A stretch of 64,000 nt of DNA from UBA9926 sp023261215. GTDB lineage: Bacteria > Pseudomonadota > Gammaproteobacteria > Pseudomonadales > Azotimanducaceae. Under the pieces are notes generated by a model. That model was not told the DNA's origin. It ran no database searches and saw only the letters and a program-made list of their open reading frames with translations. The stretch covers positions 28,659-92,658 of the forward strand of contig JAYPYV010000006.1 in the NCBI GenBank assembly GCA_038136035.1. The letters are read 5' to 3'. Position numbers and translations under genes: made by a program. Positions 1-8,934 of the stretch are shown in pieces (the stretch's first letter is position 1; each line of letters opens with the position of its first letter).

Positions 1-1
1 G

Positions 2-178
2 GGCGTACCCGCTTGGCTGCGAGATCGCGTACCGGTGCTGATGGACGAGGACAAGGTCGTTTTAGTCCCAGCGGTGCCTCCCTGGTTCGATGTGCCGTTG
101 GTGGCCGATGCGTGTTCGGTGGGGCTGCACGCCAACGGCTGGGCCTTGTCTGTCATTCAGTCGTCGATGTCGACTTGA
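2..178 (+). CDS. tilS: tRNA(Ile)-lysidine synthase, C-terminal end (partial)
   Basis: Only the last 58 residues are in the window; the frame is open from the first bases and stops at TGA 176-178. The peptide (GVPAWLRDRVPVLMDED, then VVLVPA) matches the C-terminal TilS domain, where a WLRDRVPVL-type segment precedes a short beta-rich tail. TilS adds lysine to cytidine 34 of tRNA-Ile(CAU) so that it reads AUA. Position directly before pyrG is usual in gammaproteobacteria. The catalytic N-terminal half is outside the window, so the call rests on the tail motif and synteny. Confidence 0.75.
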   Translation, partial: GVPAWLRDRVPVLMDEDKVVLVPAVPPWFDVPLVADACSVGLHANGWALSVIQSSMST

Positions 179-254
179 CCCTAGGAATTTCTCGCCTCGA
201 GCGTTTAAGTTATTGAGCGACCGCAGGTTCGATGTTAGTCTTTAACCCCATCTT

Positions 255-273
255 GGTTGACGCCCCGTCAACC
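255..273 (+). promoter_or_regulatory. Perfect hairpin in the pyrG leader
   Basis: GGTTGACG (255-262), loop CCC and CGTCAACC (266-273) form a perfect 8-bp stem followed by TTTAAAA, ending 19 bases before the pyrG ATG. It could be a terminator for tilS with a short T tract, or a leader structure affecting pyrG translation. The T run is only three bases, so terminator function is uncertain. Confidence 0.45.
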
Positions 274-292
274 TTTAAAAGATGGATTCTTT

Positions 293-1948
293 ATGGCTCG
301 CTTAATCTTTGTCACCGGCGGTGTGGTGTCCTCGCTTGGGAAAGGGATCACTGCTGCGTCCCTGGGTGCAGTCCTTGTGGCCCGCGGTCTCAAGGTCACC
401 ATGCAGAAGCTTGATCCTTATATCAATGTGGACCCTGGAACCATGAGCCCGCTTCAGCATGGCGAGGTATTTGTTACGGCCGATGGGACTGAAACGGATC
501 TCGATCTGGGTCATTACGAGCGATTTGTTCAAACGAAAATGACCCGGCGGAACAATCTCACCACGGGCAGAATCTATGCTGATGTCATCGCCAAAGAGCG
601 ACGTGGCGACTATTTGGGCGCCACCATTCAGGTCATACCGCACATAACGGATGAGATTAAATCAAGAATTCTCGACGTTGCTGAAGGCTTTGATGTCGCG
701 ATCATAGAAATTGGCGGCACGGTCGGTGATATCGAATCTCAGCCCTTTTTGGAAGCCGCCAGGCAATTACGATTTGAGTTGGGCAGCCGAGAGGCTTTGC
801 TGATGCATCTGACTTTGGTGCCCTACATCGCCACAGCGGGTGAAACCAAAACCAAACCCACCCAACATTCAGTCAAAGAACTCAGGTCCATTGGCATGCA
901 GCCGGATGTGCTGATCGTGCGATCTGATCATGAGATTCCTCGCTCGGCACGAGACAAGATTGCGCTTTTTACCAATGTGGAACCGGATGCCGTGATTCCA
1001 CTCCAGGATGTGGATTCGATCTATGCCATCCCGTCAGTCCTGGCAGACGAGGGCTTAGATGAAATTGTGGTACGAAAACTCGGCTTTGACTTACCCAAAG
1101 CGGACCTTTCGGATTGGCAAAGTGTGCTCGAGTCCCAGCAGCATCCCAAGAATAAGATCCACCTGAAGATGGTCGGTAAGTACATGGATTTGCTGGATGC
1201 CTATAAGTCGCTTTCCGAGGCATTGACTCACGCGGGCATCCATACGGGGACCGCGGTCGATATTGATTTTGTCGACTCGACTCGGGTTGAGGATGAAGGC
1301 CTAGGTATTCTTGCGGGTGCCGACGCGATTTTGGTCCCCGGCGGCTTTGGCGGTCGGGGCTTTGAAGGCAAGATCAAGGCGGCGACGTATGCGCGAGAAC
1401 AGCGCATCCCGTACCTTGGCATTTGCTACGGGCTTCATGCGGCGATTATCGATATTGCAAGAAACTGCGCTTCGCTTGAGGGTGCAAACAGCACGGAAGT
1501 TGATCCGGCAACACCGCATCCCATTATCGGGCTCATCACGGAATGGAAAACAGCTGAGGGCCAAGTTCAGGTCCGTACGCAGGATTCAGATCTAGGGGGC
1601 ACGATGCGCATGGGTGAGCAAGAGTGTTTGCTCAAAGAAGGATCGGTGTCTCGGGCAGTTTACGGCACAGCAACGGTCAAGGAGCGGCATCGGCATCGAT
1701 ATGAGGTGAATCCTCACTACGTTGAAGCGTTGGAATCGGTCGGCCTCAGAGTGGCTGGGCGGTCGATGGATGAAGCGTTAGTCGAGATGATCGAGTTCGT
1801 CGATCACCCATGGTTCGTCGCGTGCCAGTTCCATCCAGAGTTCACCTCAACCCCTAGGGGCGGCCACCCCCTATTTAAGGCCTTTATTGAAGCCGCGCTC
1901 GAGTATCACAGTGCAGTAGAGGGTATCGAGAGCAAACAAACGGCCTGA
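293..1948 (+). CDS. pyrG: CTP synthase
   Basis: Converts UTP to CTP with ATP and glutamine in the cytoplasm. The N-terminal synthetase domain (about residues 1-266) opens with RLIFVTGGVVSSLGKGI, the P-loop region, and carries the GTVGDIES motif. The C-terminal class I glutamine amidotransferase domain has the nucleophile elbow GICYG and the FHPEF motif of the catalytic triad. Length 551 residues is normal (about 545). I chose ATG 293 because homologues start there; an in-frame TTG at 257 would add 12 residues lying inside the leader hairpin. The neighbours kdsA and eno follow on the same strand, the usual arrangement. The elbow has Tyr where many homologues have Leu, a tolerated variation. 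Confidence 0.97.
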   Translation: MARLIFVTGGVVSSLGKGITAASLGAVLVARGLKVTMQKLDPYINVDPGTMSPLQHGEVFVTADGTETDLDLGHYERFVQTKMTRRNNLTTGRIYADVIAKERRGDYLGATIQVIPHITDEIKSRILDVAEGFDVAIIEIGGTVGDIESQPFLEAARQLRFELGSREALLMHLTLVPYIATAGETKTKPTQHSVKELRSIGMQPDVLIVRSDHEIPRSARDKIALFTNVEPDAVIPLQDVDSIYAIPSVLADEGLDEIVVRKLGFDLPKADLSDWQSVLESQQHPKNKIHLKMVGKYMDLLDAYKSLSEALTHAGIHTGTAVDIDFVDSTRVEDEGLGILAGADAILVPGGFGGRGFEGKIKAATYAREQRIPYLGICYGLHAAIIDIARNCASLEGANSTEVDPATPHPIIGLITEWKTAEGQVQVRTQDSDLGGTMRMGEQECLLKEGSVSRAVYGTATVKERHRHRYEVNPHYVEALESVGLRVAGRSMDEALVEMIEFVDHPWFVACQFHPEFTSTPRGGHPLFKAFIEAALEYHSAVEGIESKQTA

Positions 1949-2002
1949 GTGGGGTCGAGTGCAGTCCAACATGGTGCGCGAGCCAATCTAGAGGATCAAT
2001 GC

Positions 2003-2833
2003 ATGATCAAGACGATGGACCTGTGTGGCTATTCGGTCACGGATACGTCGCCCTTTTTTCTGATTGCTGGGCCCTGTGTCATTGAGTCAGAAGAGATGAC
2101 CATGAGGACCGCGGAGGCCCTCAAGCTGATCTCAGAAGAGCTTGGAATCTTTTTGATCTACAAATCCTCGTTCGACAAAGCCAACCGTTCCTCCGCGTCG
2201 AGTTATCGTGGGCCCGGGATCGAAGAGGGGCTGCGAATTTTGGAAAAAGCGCGAACCACGTTTGATGTTCCGGTGATTACCGATGTCCATGAAGATACGC
2301 CGCTCGATGAGGTCGCCTCTGTGGTCTCTGTTCTTCAGACGCCCGCATTTTTGTGTCGACAGACTAACTTCATCCAGAATGTGGCGCGTCAAGGGTTGCC
2401 GGTGAATATCAAAAAAGGGCAGTTCCTCGCCCCTTGGGATATGCGTCATGTGGTGGAAAAGGCAGAGGTCACAGGGAACACGCAGATCATGGTCTGCGAG
2501 CGAGGCGCCAGCTTTGGGTACAACAATCTCGTGTCCGACATGCGAGCAATACCCGTGTTGAGACAGACAGGCTGCCCCGTGGTTTTTGACGCCACCCACA
2601 GTGTGCAATTGCCCGGAGGACAAGGTGAGAAGTCCGGCGGTCAGCGGGAGATGGTGCCGACGCTCGCCAAAGCGGCTATCGCCGCCGGTGTCCAAGGCGT
2701 ATTTATGGAGACACACCCCGACCCCGAGCAAGCGCTCAGCGATGGCCCGAATTCTTGGCCCTTAGACCAATTGGCCGAGCTCCTAAAGCTCCTGAGGGAG
2801 ATTGATCGCGTGGTAAAATCGGCGGCGTTTTAG
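2003..2833 (+). CDS. kdsA: 3-deoxy-D-manno-octulosonate 8-phosphate synthase
   Basis: Condenses phosphoenolpyruvate with arabinose 5-phosphate to Kdo-8-phosphate, the first committed step to the Kdo sugar of lipopolysaccharide, so the cell has a Gram-negative outer membrane. The protein (276 residues, family about 280) shows FFLIAGPCVIES near the start, KSSFDKANRSS, the DVHE motif, and VFDATHSVQLPGGQG and ETHPDPEQALSDGPN near the end, all hallmarks of the DAHP/KDOPS barrel. ATG 2003 follows a GAGGAT ribosome binding site; the frame is open upstream to the pyrG stop, but the extra residues do not resemble the family. Confidence 0.96.
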   Translation: MIKTMDLCGYSVTDTSPFFLIAGPCVIESEEMTMRTAEALKLISEELGIFLIYKSSFDKANRSSASSYRGPGIEEGLRILEKARTTFDVPVITDVHEDTPLDEVASVVSVLQTPAFLCRQTNFIQNVARQGLPVNIKKGQFLAPWDMRHVVEKAEVTGNTQIMVCERGASFGYNNLVSDMRAIPVLRQTGCPVVFDATHSVQLPGGQGEKSGGQREMVPTLAKAAIAAGVQGVFMETHPDPEQALSDGPNSWPLDQLAELLKLLREIDRVVKSAAF

Positions 2834-2928
2834 GGGCGATCACCGGGGTTTGGCCCGATGAACTGTGGCCACCTCATGCATTGTCCTCGTGCTCAGACAA
2901 TGTTCAATCAACGAAAAGAGATGCATTT

Positions 2929-4218
2929 GTGACAGAAGTAGCTGATATCAGAGCAAGAGAAATTCTGGATTCCAGAGGCAATCCCACCCTAGAAGCGGAA
3001 GTTGAGTTGAGTTGTGGCGCGGTCGGGCTGGCCATGGTGCCCTCAGGCGCTTCCACCGGTTCCCGCGAGGCGCTCGAGTTGCGCGATCTGGATGCGCACC
3101 GCTATCTGGGCAAAGGCGTTCAAAAGGCTGTCAGTCACGTCAATACGCGAATTCGGGAACGGATCCTGGGCATGGAAGCGAGCGACCAACGCGGCATAGA
3201 CCAGGTGATGTTGGATCTTGATGGAACTGAGAACAAGTCCGTACTGGGGGCAAATGCCATGCTTGGGGTATCGCTCGCGGTTGCGCATGCGGCAGCCAAA
3301 GCCGACCAGTTAGAGCTCTATGAGCATTTGGCGCGTTTAGACGAGACGGCGGGTCGCTACAGCATGCCGGTGCCCATGATGAACATCTTGAACGGGGGCG
3401 AGCACGCAGATAATAACGTCGATATTCAAGAATTCATGATTCAACCCGTTGGGGTTTCGTCTTTCGCGGAGGCGCTTCGCGCAGGTGCAGAGATCTTTCA
3501 TGCACTGAAGTCCGTTTTGAAAGCCCAAGGTCTTTCTACGGCGGTGGGCGATGAAGGCGGATTCGCACCGAATCTAGCGAGCAATCGAGCCGCGCTCGAA
3601 GCGATTATGGTTGCTGTGGAAAAGGCGGGCTATGTTCCAGGTCGGGACATTCATTTGGCGCTTGATTGCGCAGCATCGGAATTCTTTGACGATGGGTCCT
3701 ACCATCTGAAGGGTGAGGGACGACGATTTACCAGTGCGGAATTCGTCGACTATCTGGCGGGCCTCGTCAATGAGTTTCCCATTTTATCGATTGAAGATGG
3801 TCTGCATGAGAGTGATTGGGATGGCTGGGCCTTATTGACTGAGCAATTGGGGCGCAAAACGCAGTTAGTGGGCGACGACCTGTTTGTGACCAACCCGGGC
3901 ATTCTGAAGCGGGGTATTGATGCTGGTGTGGCCAACGCGATTCTGGTTAAAGTTAATCAGATTGGAACCTTAAGTGAGACCTTAGACGCGATACAGATGG
4001 CGCGCGCCGCGGGCTATGCGACGGTCATCTCGCACCGCTCGGGCGAGACAGAAGACACCACGATTGCTGATTTAGCGGTGGCGACGGCTGCCGGGCAAAT
4101 AAAAACGGGGTCGCTCTGCCGTTCTGATCGTGTCGCCAAATATAATCGACTCCTTCGAATCGAAGATCGTTCTGGGGCAAACTATAAAGGTGCATCCGAA
4201 TTTAAGTTGATGAGCTGA
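2929..4218 (+). CDS. eno: Enolase
   Basis: Interconverts 2-phosphoglycerate and phosphoenolpyruvate in glycolysis and gluconeogenesis; in many gammaproteobacteria it also scaffolds the RNA degradosome. Family signatures are present: REILDSRGNPTLEAEV at the N-terminus, SGASTGSREALELRD, VGDEGGFAPN, the metal ligands in ALDCAASEFF and SIEDGL, and catalytic lysine in LVKVNQIGTL followed by SHRSGETED. GTG 2929, preceded by AAAAGAG, gives 429 residues (usual about 430). An upstream TTG would add a tail not seen in the family. ftsB starts one base after the stop, so the two are probably co-transcribed. Confidence 0.97.
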   Translation: MTEVADIRAREILDSRGNPTLEAEVELSCGAVGLAMVPSGASTGSREALELRDLDAHRYLGKGVQKAVSHVNTRIRERILGMEASDQRGIDQVMLDLDGTENKSVLGANAMLGVSLAVAHAAAKADQLELYEHLARLDETAGRYSMPVPMMNILNGGEHADNNVDIQEFMIQPVGVSSFAEALRAGAEIFHALKSVLKAQGLSTAVGDEGGFAPNLASNRAALEAIMVAVEKAGYVPGRDIHLALDCAASEFFDDGSYHLKGEGRRFTSAEFVDYLAGLVNEFPILSIEDGLHESDWDGWALLTEQLGRKTQLVGDDLFVTNPGILKRGIDAGVANAILVKVNQIGTLSETLDAIQMARAAGYATVISHRSGETEDTTIADLAVATAAGQIKTGSLCRSDRVAKYNRLLRIEDRSGANYKGASEFKLMS

Positions 4219-4219
4219 T

Positions 4220-4510
4220 ATGCGTTCAATTCGACCTCAACATGGCTTTTTGCTGATCGCGCTGGTCGCCATTGGCTACTTGCAGACCAGACTTTGGGTC
4301 GGCGATGGAAGCTTTGCGCATGTCGCGGCACTGCAAGCGCAGCTCGACACACGGTTCGAGGAGAACGAGCGTAAACGGACCCGAAATCGCTTGTTGAAGG
4401 CTGAAATTATAGATTTAAGAGAGGGGTTGGATGCGGTTGAGGAGAAGGCGCGAGCGGATTTTGGTCTGATTAAAGAGGGCGAAACCTTCCTTCTACTGGT
4501 TGGTCAGTGA
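4220..4510 (+). CDS. ftsB: Cell division protein FtsB
   Basis: Small bitopic division protein of 96 residues that forms the FtsQLB complex at the septum and helps activate FtsWI. A single membrane helix (about residues 9-22) is followed by a periplasmic coiled coil with heptad-like charged residues (EENERKRTRNRLLKAEIIDLREGLDAVEEKAR) and the conserved ARADFGLIKEGETFLLL end, typical of FtsB. It sits between eno and ispD as in most gammaproteobacteria. Confidence 0.93.
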   Translation: MRSIRPQHGFLLIALVAIGYLQTRLWVGDGSFAHVAALQAQLDTRFEENERKRTRNRLLKAEIIDLREGLDAVEEKARADFGLIKEGETFLLLVGQ

Positions 4511-4520
4511 CACCGATAGC

Positions 4521-5195
4521 ATGAGTGTCAATTCAAGGGTCCATGTCGTGGTGCCCGCCGCAGGACTGGGGCTCAGAATGGGCGCGTCACTGCCCAAGCA
4601 ATACTTACCGCTGATCGACCGACCCATTTTACAGTGGACTCTTGAGACGTTAACCAGTCTGAACCCCGCTAATCTGATGGTCGCCATTAACGCTGAGGAC
4701 AAGTGGTTTCGTGAGTTGCCCGAGATTGGGCACATTAAGCCAGTGTTGGGCGGGCAAACCCGTGCACAATCAGTATTGAACGCGCTCAATGAACTTGACG
4801 CGCCTGATGATGACTGGGTGCTTGTTCATGATGCGGTGCGCCCCTGTCTTCGTCTTGAGAGCGCGCAACGCCTCATCGAGGTCGCCCTGAGCGACGGGAT
4901 GGGCGCCATTCTGGCGCAGCCTGTGACAGAAACGTTAAAAAGGGCCGATGGACAACGCATTCAAGCGACTGTGGATCGGAACAATCTCTGGCGCGCACAA
5001 ACGCCTCAGATTTTTCCCTTTGCAGCGCTCCGCGAAGCGCTAGCCAGCAATCTCGAGGCCACTGACGAGGCGAGCGCGATGGAAGCCTTGGGTCACTCGG
5101 TGAAGTTGGTGCCAGGTGATCACGATAACATCAAGATCACAACGAAGAGCGACCTTGATTTCGCTGCGTTCGTTTTGAGTCAGGAGCACCGTTGA
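4521..5195 (+). CDS. ispD: 2-C-methyl-D-erythritol 4-phosphate cytidylyltransferase
   Basis: Third enzyme of the MEP isoprenoid pathway; transfers CMP to methylerythritol phosphate. The nucleotide-binding signature VVPAAGLGLRMGASLPKQYL is close to the N-terminus, followed by LVHDAVRPC and RAQTPQIF. Length is 224 residues from ATG 4521. A GTG at 4500 would add seven residues overlapping ftsB; no strong ribosome binding site decides it. ispF overlaps its stop, as in the usual ispD-ispF pair. Confidence 0.95.
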   Translation: MSVNSRVHVVVPAAGLGLRMGASLPKQYLPLIDRPILQWTLETLTSLNPANLMVAINAEDKWFRELPEIGHIKPVLGGQTRAQSVLNALNELDAPDDDWVLVHDAVRPCLRLESAQRLIEVALSDGMGAILAQPVTETLKRADGQRIQATVDRNNLWRAQTPQIFPFAALREALASNLEATDEASAMEALGHSVKLVPGDHDNIKITTKSDLDFAAFVLSQEHR

Positions 5196-5671
5196 TGCGA
5201 ATTGGGCAGGGGGTTGATGTTCACGCGTTTGATGTCGAGGGCAGTGCGACCCGCATCCGCCTAGCGGGTATCGACGTCCCGCACACGAGAGCGCTGATCG
5301 CGCATTCGGACGGTGATGTGGCGACGCACGCGCTGATGGATGCGTTGCTGGGTGCAGCCGCCCTAGGGGACATCGGTCAGCATTTCTCTGATCGGGACCC
5401 TCAGTATGCAGGCGCTGATTCATTGGTTCTGTTGGCGAAGGTTGTGTCCATGGTATTTGATGCAGGATTCACCGTGTCAAACGTAGATCTGACGGTGATC
5501 GCCGAACAGCCCAAACTGGCGAAATACACGCTCGCCATGCGAGAGGTCCTGGCTCAAGCGTTAGACATTCACATGAATCAGGTCAATGTGAAAGCGACCA
5601 CCACAGAAAAGCTCGGCTTTGTTGGCCGAGAAGAGGGCGTTGCAGCGATGGCGGTGGTGATGCTCCAATGA
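5195..5671 (+). CDS. ispF: 2-C-methyl-D-erythritol 2,4-cyclodiphosphate synthase
   Basis: Closes the cyclodiphosphate ring in the MEP pathway, directly after IspD and IspE. The 158-residue protein shows the Zn ligands D-V-H near the N-terminus (GQGVDVHAF), HSDGDVATHALMDALLGA, DIGQHFSD, and NVKATTTEKLGFVGREEGV at the C-terminus. ATG 5195 overlaps the ispD stop (TGATG) and has CAGGAG upstream. truD overlaps its end, so ispD-ispF-truD-pcm-DUF368-nlpD reads as one translationally coupled operon. Confidence 0.96.
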   Translation: MRIGQGVDVHAFDVEGSATRIRLAGIDVPHTRALIAHSDGDVATHALMDALLGAAALGDIGQHFSDRDPQYAGADSLVLLAKVVSMVFDAGFTVSNVDLTVIAEQPKLAKYTLAMREVLAQALDIHMNQVNVKATTTEKLGFVGREEGVAAMAVVMLQ

Positions 5672-6594
5672 TGCCGGCAGTGTCAGCGAGTCCATGCCTT
5701 GCCTTTGCTTATGGTGCACCAGAAGCTGAGGGCCGGTATCGAGTACATTGCGATGATTTTTGCGTCGTTGAGCGCTCACTTCCTGCTGCGGGTCAAGGCG
5801 AGCATGAGTATTTGCTTGTCGAGAAAGTGGGGGCTAACACCGCTTGGATTGCAGAACGACTGGCCGAGCATGCGGGCGTCGAGGTGATGGCCGTTGGCCA
5901 CGCAGGCAGGAAAGATCGCCACGCTAAAACGACGCAAGCTTTCACCATCCACGTTGGCTTGAACACGGTAACGGATTGGTCCACCTGGTCGCTCACCGGC
6001 GCTCAAATCATCGCGCAATCTAGAACCCTCAAAAAACTTCGTCCAGGGGACCACTTGGGTAACCGATTTACGCTCGTGCTGAGAGATGTGCGTGGAGATC
6101 TAGCGCCTCGCCTTGAGCGCATCCGAGAGCAAGGGTTTCCGAATTACTTTGGACCCCAACGTTTTGGTCGGGACGGTCAGAATCTTGTCGACGCTGACGC
6201 TTTCTTACAAGGGGCAAAGCGACCCAGACACACGCGGTCGTTACTCCTTTCGGCAGCGAGATCACAACTTTTTAACGAGTATCTGTCACGAAAGATTGCG
6301 ACTGATGGCTGGAACAAGGTCCAAGCGACGGATGTGGGACCGTTGTTCGGTCGTTCCAGAGACCCTCAATTGGGCGAAGCAGAACTCGATATCAGAGGTG
6401 CAAGATGGTTGAAGGGCCTTGTGAGAGAAAAGGTCTCGGCGAGCGTCAGGTCGCTGAGGACTGTGCCGGAGACTCTTGCCTGGCGTGTGCTCGGCGAGGG
6501 CTGTTGGGAACTAGATTTTGGGCTCCCGCCAGGCAGCTATGCCACGAGTCTCTTGAGAGAAGTTTTGATCGGGCAAGAAGGTCACCATGCCTAA
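5668..6594 (+). CDS. truD: tRNA pseudouridine(13) synthase
   Basis: Makes pseudouridine 13 in tRNA-Glu. The catalytic aspartate lies in GHAGRKDRHAKTTQAF, the TruD hallmark; FPNYFGPQRFGRDGQN and the RSLLLSAARSQLFNEYLS segment are also family features. Length 308 residues is slightly shorter than the E. coli enzyme (about 349). Its ATG overlaps the ispF stop and its 3' end overlaps pcm by eight bases. surE, which normally separates truD and pcm, is absent. Confidence 0.94.
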   Translation: MMPAVSASPCLAFAYGAPEAEGRYRVHCDDFCVVERSLPAAGQGEHEYLLVEKVGANTAWIAERLAEHAGVEVMAVGHAGRKDRHAKTTQAFTIHVGLNTVTDWSTWSLTGAQIIAQSRTLKKLRPGDHLGNRFTLVLRDVRGDLAPRLERIREQGFPNYFGPQRFGRDGQNLVDADAFLQGAKRPRHTRSLLLSAARSQLFNEYLSRKIATDGWNKVQATDVGPLFGRSRDPQLGEAELDIRGARWLKGLVREKVSASVRSLRTVPETLAWRVLGEGCWELDFGLPPGSYATSLLREVLIGQEGHHA

Positions 6595-7246
6595 GTTGAC
6601 TCATCGAGGCGTTGGCATGACCTCCCAACGGACTCGGAATCGATTAATCGAGCGTCTTCGAGAGCAGGGAATCGCGAATCAGCAGATTCTTGATGTGATG
6701 GCAATGACGCCAAGGCACTTGTTTGTTGATGAAGCACTTGCCCACAGAGCCTATGAAGATACCGCCCTGCCCATTGGTCATAGCCAAACCATCAGTCAAC
6801 CTTACATCGTTGCTCGAATGACAGAATTACTCATGGGTCATGAGGCACCTGAACGCGTATTAGAGGTAGGGACTGGCTCTGGTTATCAGACTGCGATCCT
6901 GGCCCAACTGGTCAAGGAGGTGTTTACCGTCGAGCGAATCTCAGCACTTCTCGAGCAAGCGCGTACCCGATTCAGAACGCTGGGATTGAAGTCAGTGCGC
7001 CATCGACACGACGATGGTCACATCGGTTGGGCTGATCGCGGACCTTTTGATGGCATTCTATGCACGGCATCCCCAAGACAAGTGCCTGAAGCGCTGGTTG
7101 AGCAGTTGCGTATCGGCGGGCGTCTCGTGATTCCAGTGGGGGGTGACGAGCAGCATCTGCACGTCATCACGCGGACAGAAGCGGGCTTCGATGATGAGAT
7201 CATTGAGCCGGTGCGATTTGTGCCTCTCGTGGGCGGGCGGTCATGA
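6587..7246 (+). CDS. pcm: Protein-L-isoaspartate O-methyltransferase
   Basis: SAM-dependent repair enzyme that methylates isoaspartyl residues in aged proteins. MTSQRTRNRLIERLREQGI, TPRHLFVDEALAHRAYEDTALPIGHSQTISQPY and the SAM motif VLEVGTGSGYQTA match the pseudomonad-type Pcm closely. ATG 6587 has a good AAGAAGG ribosome binding site; ATG 6617 (MTSQ) is the start used in several homologues and is also possible. It overlaps truD upstream and the DUF368 gene downstream. Confidence 0.95.
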   Translation: MPKLTHRGVGMTSQRTRNRLIERLREQGIANQQILDVMAMTPRHLFVDEALAHRAYEDTALPIGHSQTISQPYIVARMTELLMGHEAPERVLEVGTGSGYQTAILAQLVKEVFTVERISALLEQARTRFRTLGLKSVRHRHDDGHIGWADRGPFDGILCTASPRQVPEALVEQLRIGGRLVIPVGGDEQHLHVITRTEAGFDDEIIEPVRFVPLVGGRS

Positions 7247-8190
7247 AACCGATCTTGGTCAAACGAACGCTGGTCGTGGGCGCGCTGATGGGCGTGGCTG
7301 AGGTGATTCCTGGCGTCTCAGGGGGCACCATTGCGTTTCTTTCGGGGTTATACCTTCGGATGCTGTCCGCGCTGGCCATGCTGCCAGCGTGGCTCAAGCA
7401 AACCCTGATTGATCGCCAGTTCAAGTCAGCCTGGCAGCGCGCCGATATTCTTTTTTTAGTGATTCTCTTTGGTTCGATGTTGTCGACTGCGATGCTTGTT
7501 TCGGGTTTGATTCGCACGGCACTCGCAGAGTATCCGATTCCCCTTTGGTCACTCTTCACCGGAATGATTTGGGTGTCTGCCATGGTGATGCTGGCAGGCG
7601 ACGCGGAAAAGAGTATCAGGAAGTGGCTCTGGGTTGCTTTCGGCTTGGTGTTGAGCACCTTGATCCAATTTGGCTTAAGTTCGGCTCTCGAGGTCAGTGC
7701 CATCACCTTGCTCATTGCTGGGGCTGTTGCAGTCAGCGCTTGGGTGTTGCCTGGTATTTCTGGGAGCCTGATTTTGCTGTTGCTAGGGCTTTATCCGACG
7801 GTCATCAGAGCGCTTTCAGAATTGGATTTGACGATACTCGCCCCGCTTGCTTTAGGCTGTGCGGCTGGGCTTCTTGTGTTCGCAAAATTGTTGGAATCGA
7901 TCTACGAGCGATACCGGTCGGAGACGGTTTGGTTGTTGTCGGGTGTACTCATTGGCTCACTGGTCCGGCTCTGGCCATGGCAGTCTATTCAAAGCTATCA
8001 ACTTCGGGACAATGGGGAAACCGTGCCGATCTTGCAATTTCCAGTACTGCCTTGGGAGTATGAAGGCCTTACCGGCCAGGATTCGCAACTATTGATCGCC
8101 CTGTGCATGATGATCGTCGGCGGATTCATGGTCTGGGGTTTGCATCGGCGAGTACCGATGGGTAGCGTTGCCAATGATGAAACGCAATAA
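7243..8190 (+). CDS. DUF368 polyprenyl-phosphate transporter (PopT-like)
   Basis: Integral membrane protein of 315 residues with about eight hydrophobic segments. The N-terminal VVGALMGVAEVIPGVSGGTIAFLSGLY and its internal echo WVLPGISGSLILLLLGLYPTVIRAL are the paired re-entrant motifs of the DUF368 family. Members (PopT) have been shown to recycle undecaprenyl phosphate across the cytoplasmic membrane for envelope polymer synthesis; applying that here is by family membership. Its start overlaps pcm (ATGA) and its end overlaps nlpD, so it is inserted in the pcm-nlpD operon. Confidence 0.9.
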   Translation: MKPILVKRTLVVGALMGVAEVIPGVSGGTIAFLSGLYLRMLSALAMLPAWLKQTLIDRQFKSAWQRADILFLVILFGSMLSTAMLVSGLIRTALAEYPIPLWSLFTGMIWVSAMVMLAGDAEKSIRKWLWVAFGLVLSTLIQFGLSSALEVSAITLLIAGAVAVSAWVLPGISGSLILLLLGLYPTVIRALSELDLTILAPLALGCAAGLLVFAKLLESIYERYRSETVWLLSGVLIGSLVRLWPWQSIQSYQLRDNGETVPILQFPVLPWEYEGLTGQDSQLLIALCMMIVGGFMVWGLHRRVPMGSVANDETQ

Positions 8191-8896
8191 CCTCCAGTTC
8201 GGAGCTGTCATCCTCAGTCTGGCGCTGATATTAACGGGGTGTCAGAGTTCACCGCCGCCAGCACCCGTGAGCATGATTGGGGAGCGAGGTAAAACGCACA
8301 CGGTGCGTCGAGGCGAAACGCTCTACGCAATCGCTTGGCGCTATGGCTTGGATTACAAGGCGCTCGCCAAGCGTAATGGCATATCACCCCCGTACACGAT
8401 TTACGCGGGTCAGAAATTGAAATTATCTGCGGCCGCCAAATCGAAACCTTCTTCTCGGCAGACGGCCTCGGCCAAAACTGAGCCCAACGCGGTATACAAA
8501 CAAAAGCCGGTGGCAAAGCCCACTCCGAAGCTTTCGACCAGCCGCATCAATTGGCAGTGGCCTGTTGAAGGTGAGGTTAAAACTAAATTCAGTCTATCGG
8601 GTAGTGTCAACAAAGGCATTGACATTCAGTCCGCAGGGCAGGCCAATGTGAAGGCTGCGGCGCCTGGGACCGTGGTCTATGCAGGTGGAAATCTCCGGGG
8701 TTACGGAAAGCTTGTGATTATCAAGCATGACGCCACATTTCTGAGCGCCTACGGTAACAATGAGGCCTTGGCAGTAAAGGAAGGAGACGCGGTGACCGCG
8801 GGTCAGAACATCGCAACCTTGGGAAGCGATCAGGTGTTGCACTTTGAGATCAGGCGGGATGGTCGCCCTGAGGATCCCGAGGGGCACCTACCCTGA
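8174..8896 (+). CDS. nlpD: Murein hydrolase activator lipoprotein NlpD
   Basis: Outer-membrane lipoprotein that activates the amidase AmiC during septum splitting. A signal peptide ends in the lipobox LILTGC; a LysM domain follows (HTVRRGETLYAIAWRYG to IYAGQKLKL), then a Lys/Ser/Pro linker and a degenerate LytM domain (INWQWPVEGEVKTKF, GIDIQSAG, GTVVYAGG). The LytM zinc ligands are not all kept, as expected for an activator. 240 residues from ATG 8174 (ATG 8177 also possible). The gene overlaps the end of the DUF368 gene. rpoS, its usual downstream neighbour, is missing: only 38 bases separate it from convergent fdxA. Confidence 0.93.
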   Translation: MMKRNNLQFGAVILSLALILTGCQSSPPPAPVSMIGERGKTHTVRRGETLYAIAWRYGLDYKALAKRNGISPPYTIYAGQKLKLSAAAKSKPSSRQTASAKTEPNAVYKQKPVAKPTPKLSTSRINWQWPVEGEVKTKFSLSGSVNKGIDIQSAGQANVKAAAPGTVVYAGGNLRGYGKLVIIKHDATFLSAYGNNEALAVKEGDAVTAGQNIATLGSDQVLHFEIRRDGRPEDPEGHLP

Positions 8897-8934
8897 GGTG
8901 GTCTCGGAATCCATCGGAGTAAGAAAGCGTCGGC

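Noticed and set aside
2132..2731. 199-codon minus-strand frame inside kdsA
   Set aside because: Antisense shadow of a strongly conserved gene; its translation matches nothing I recognise.
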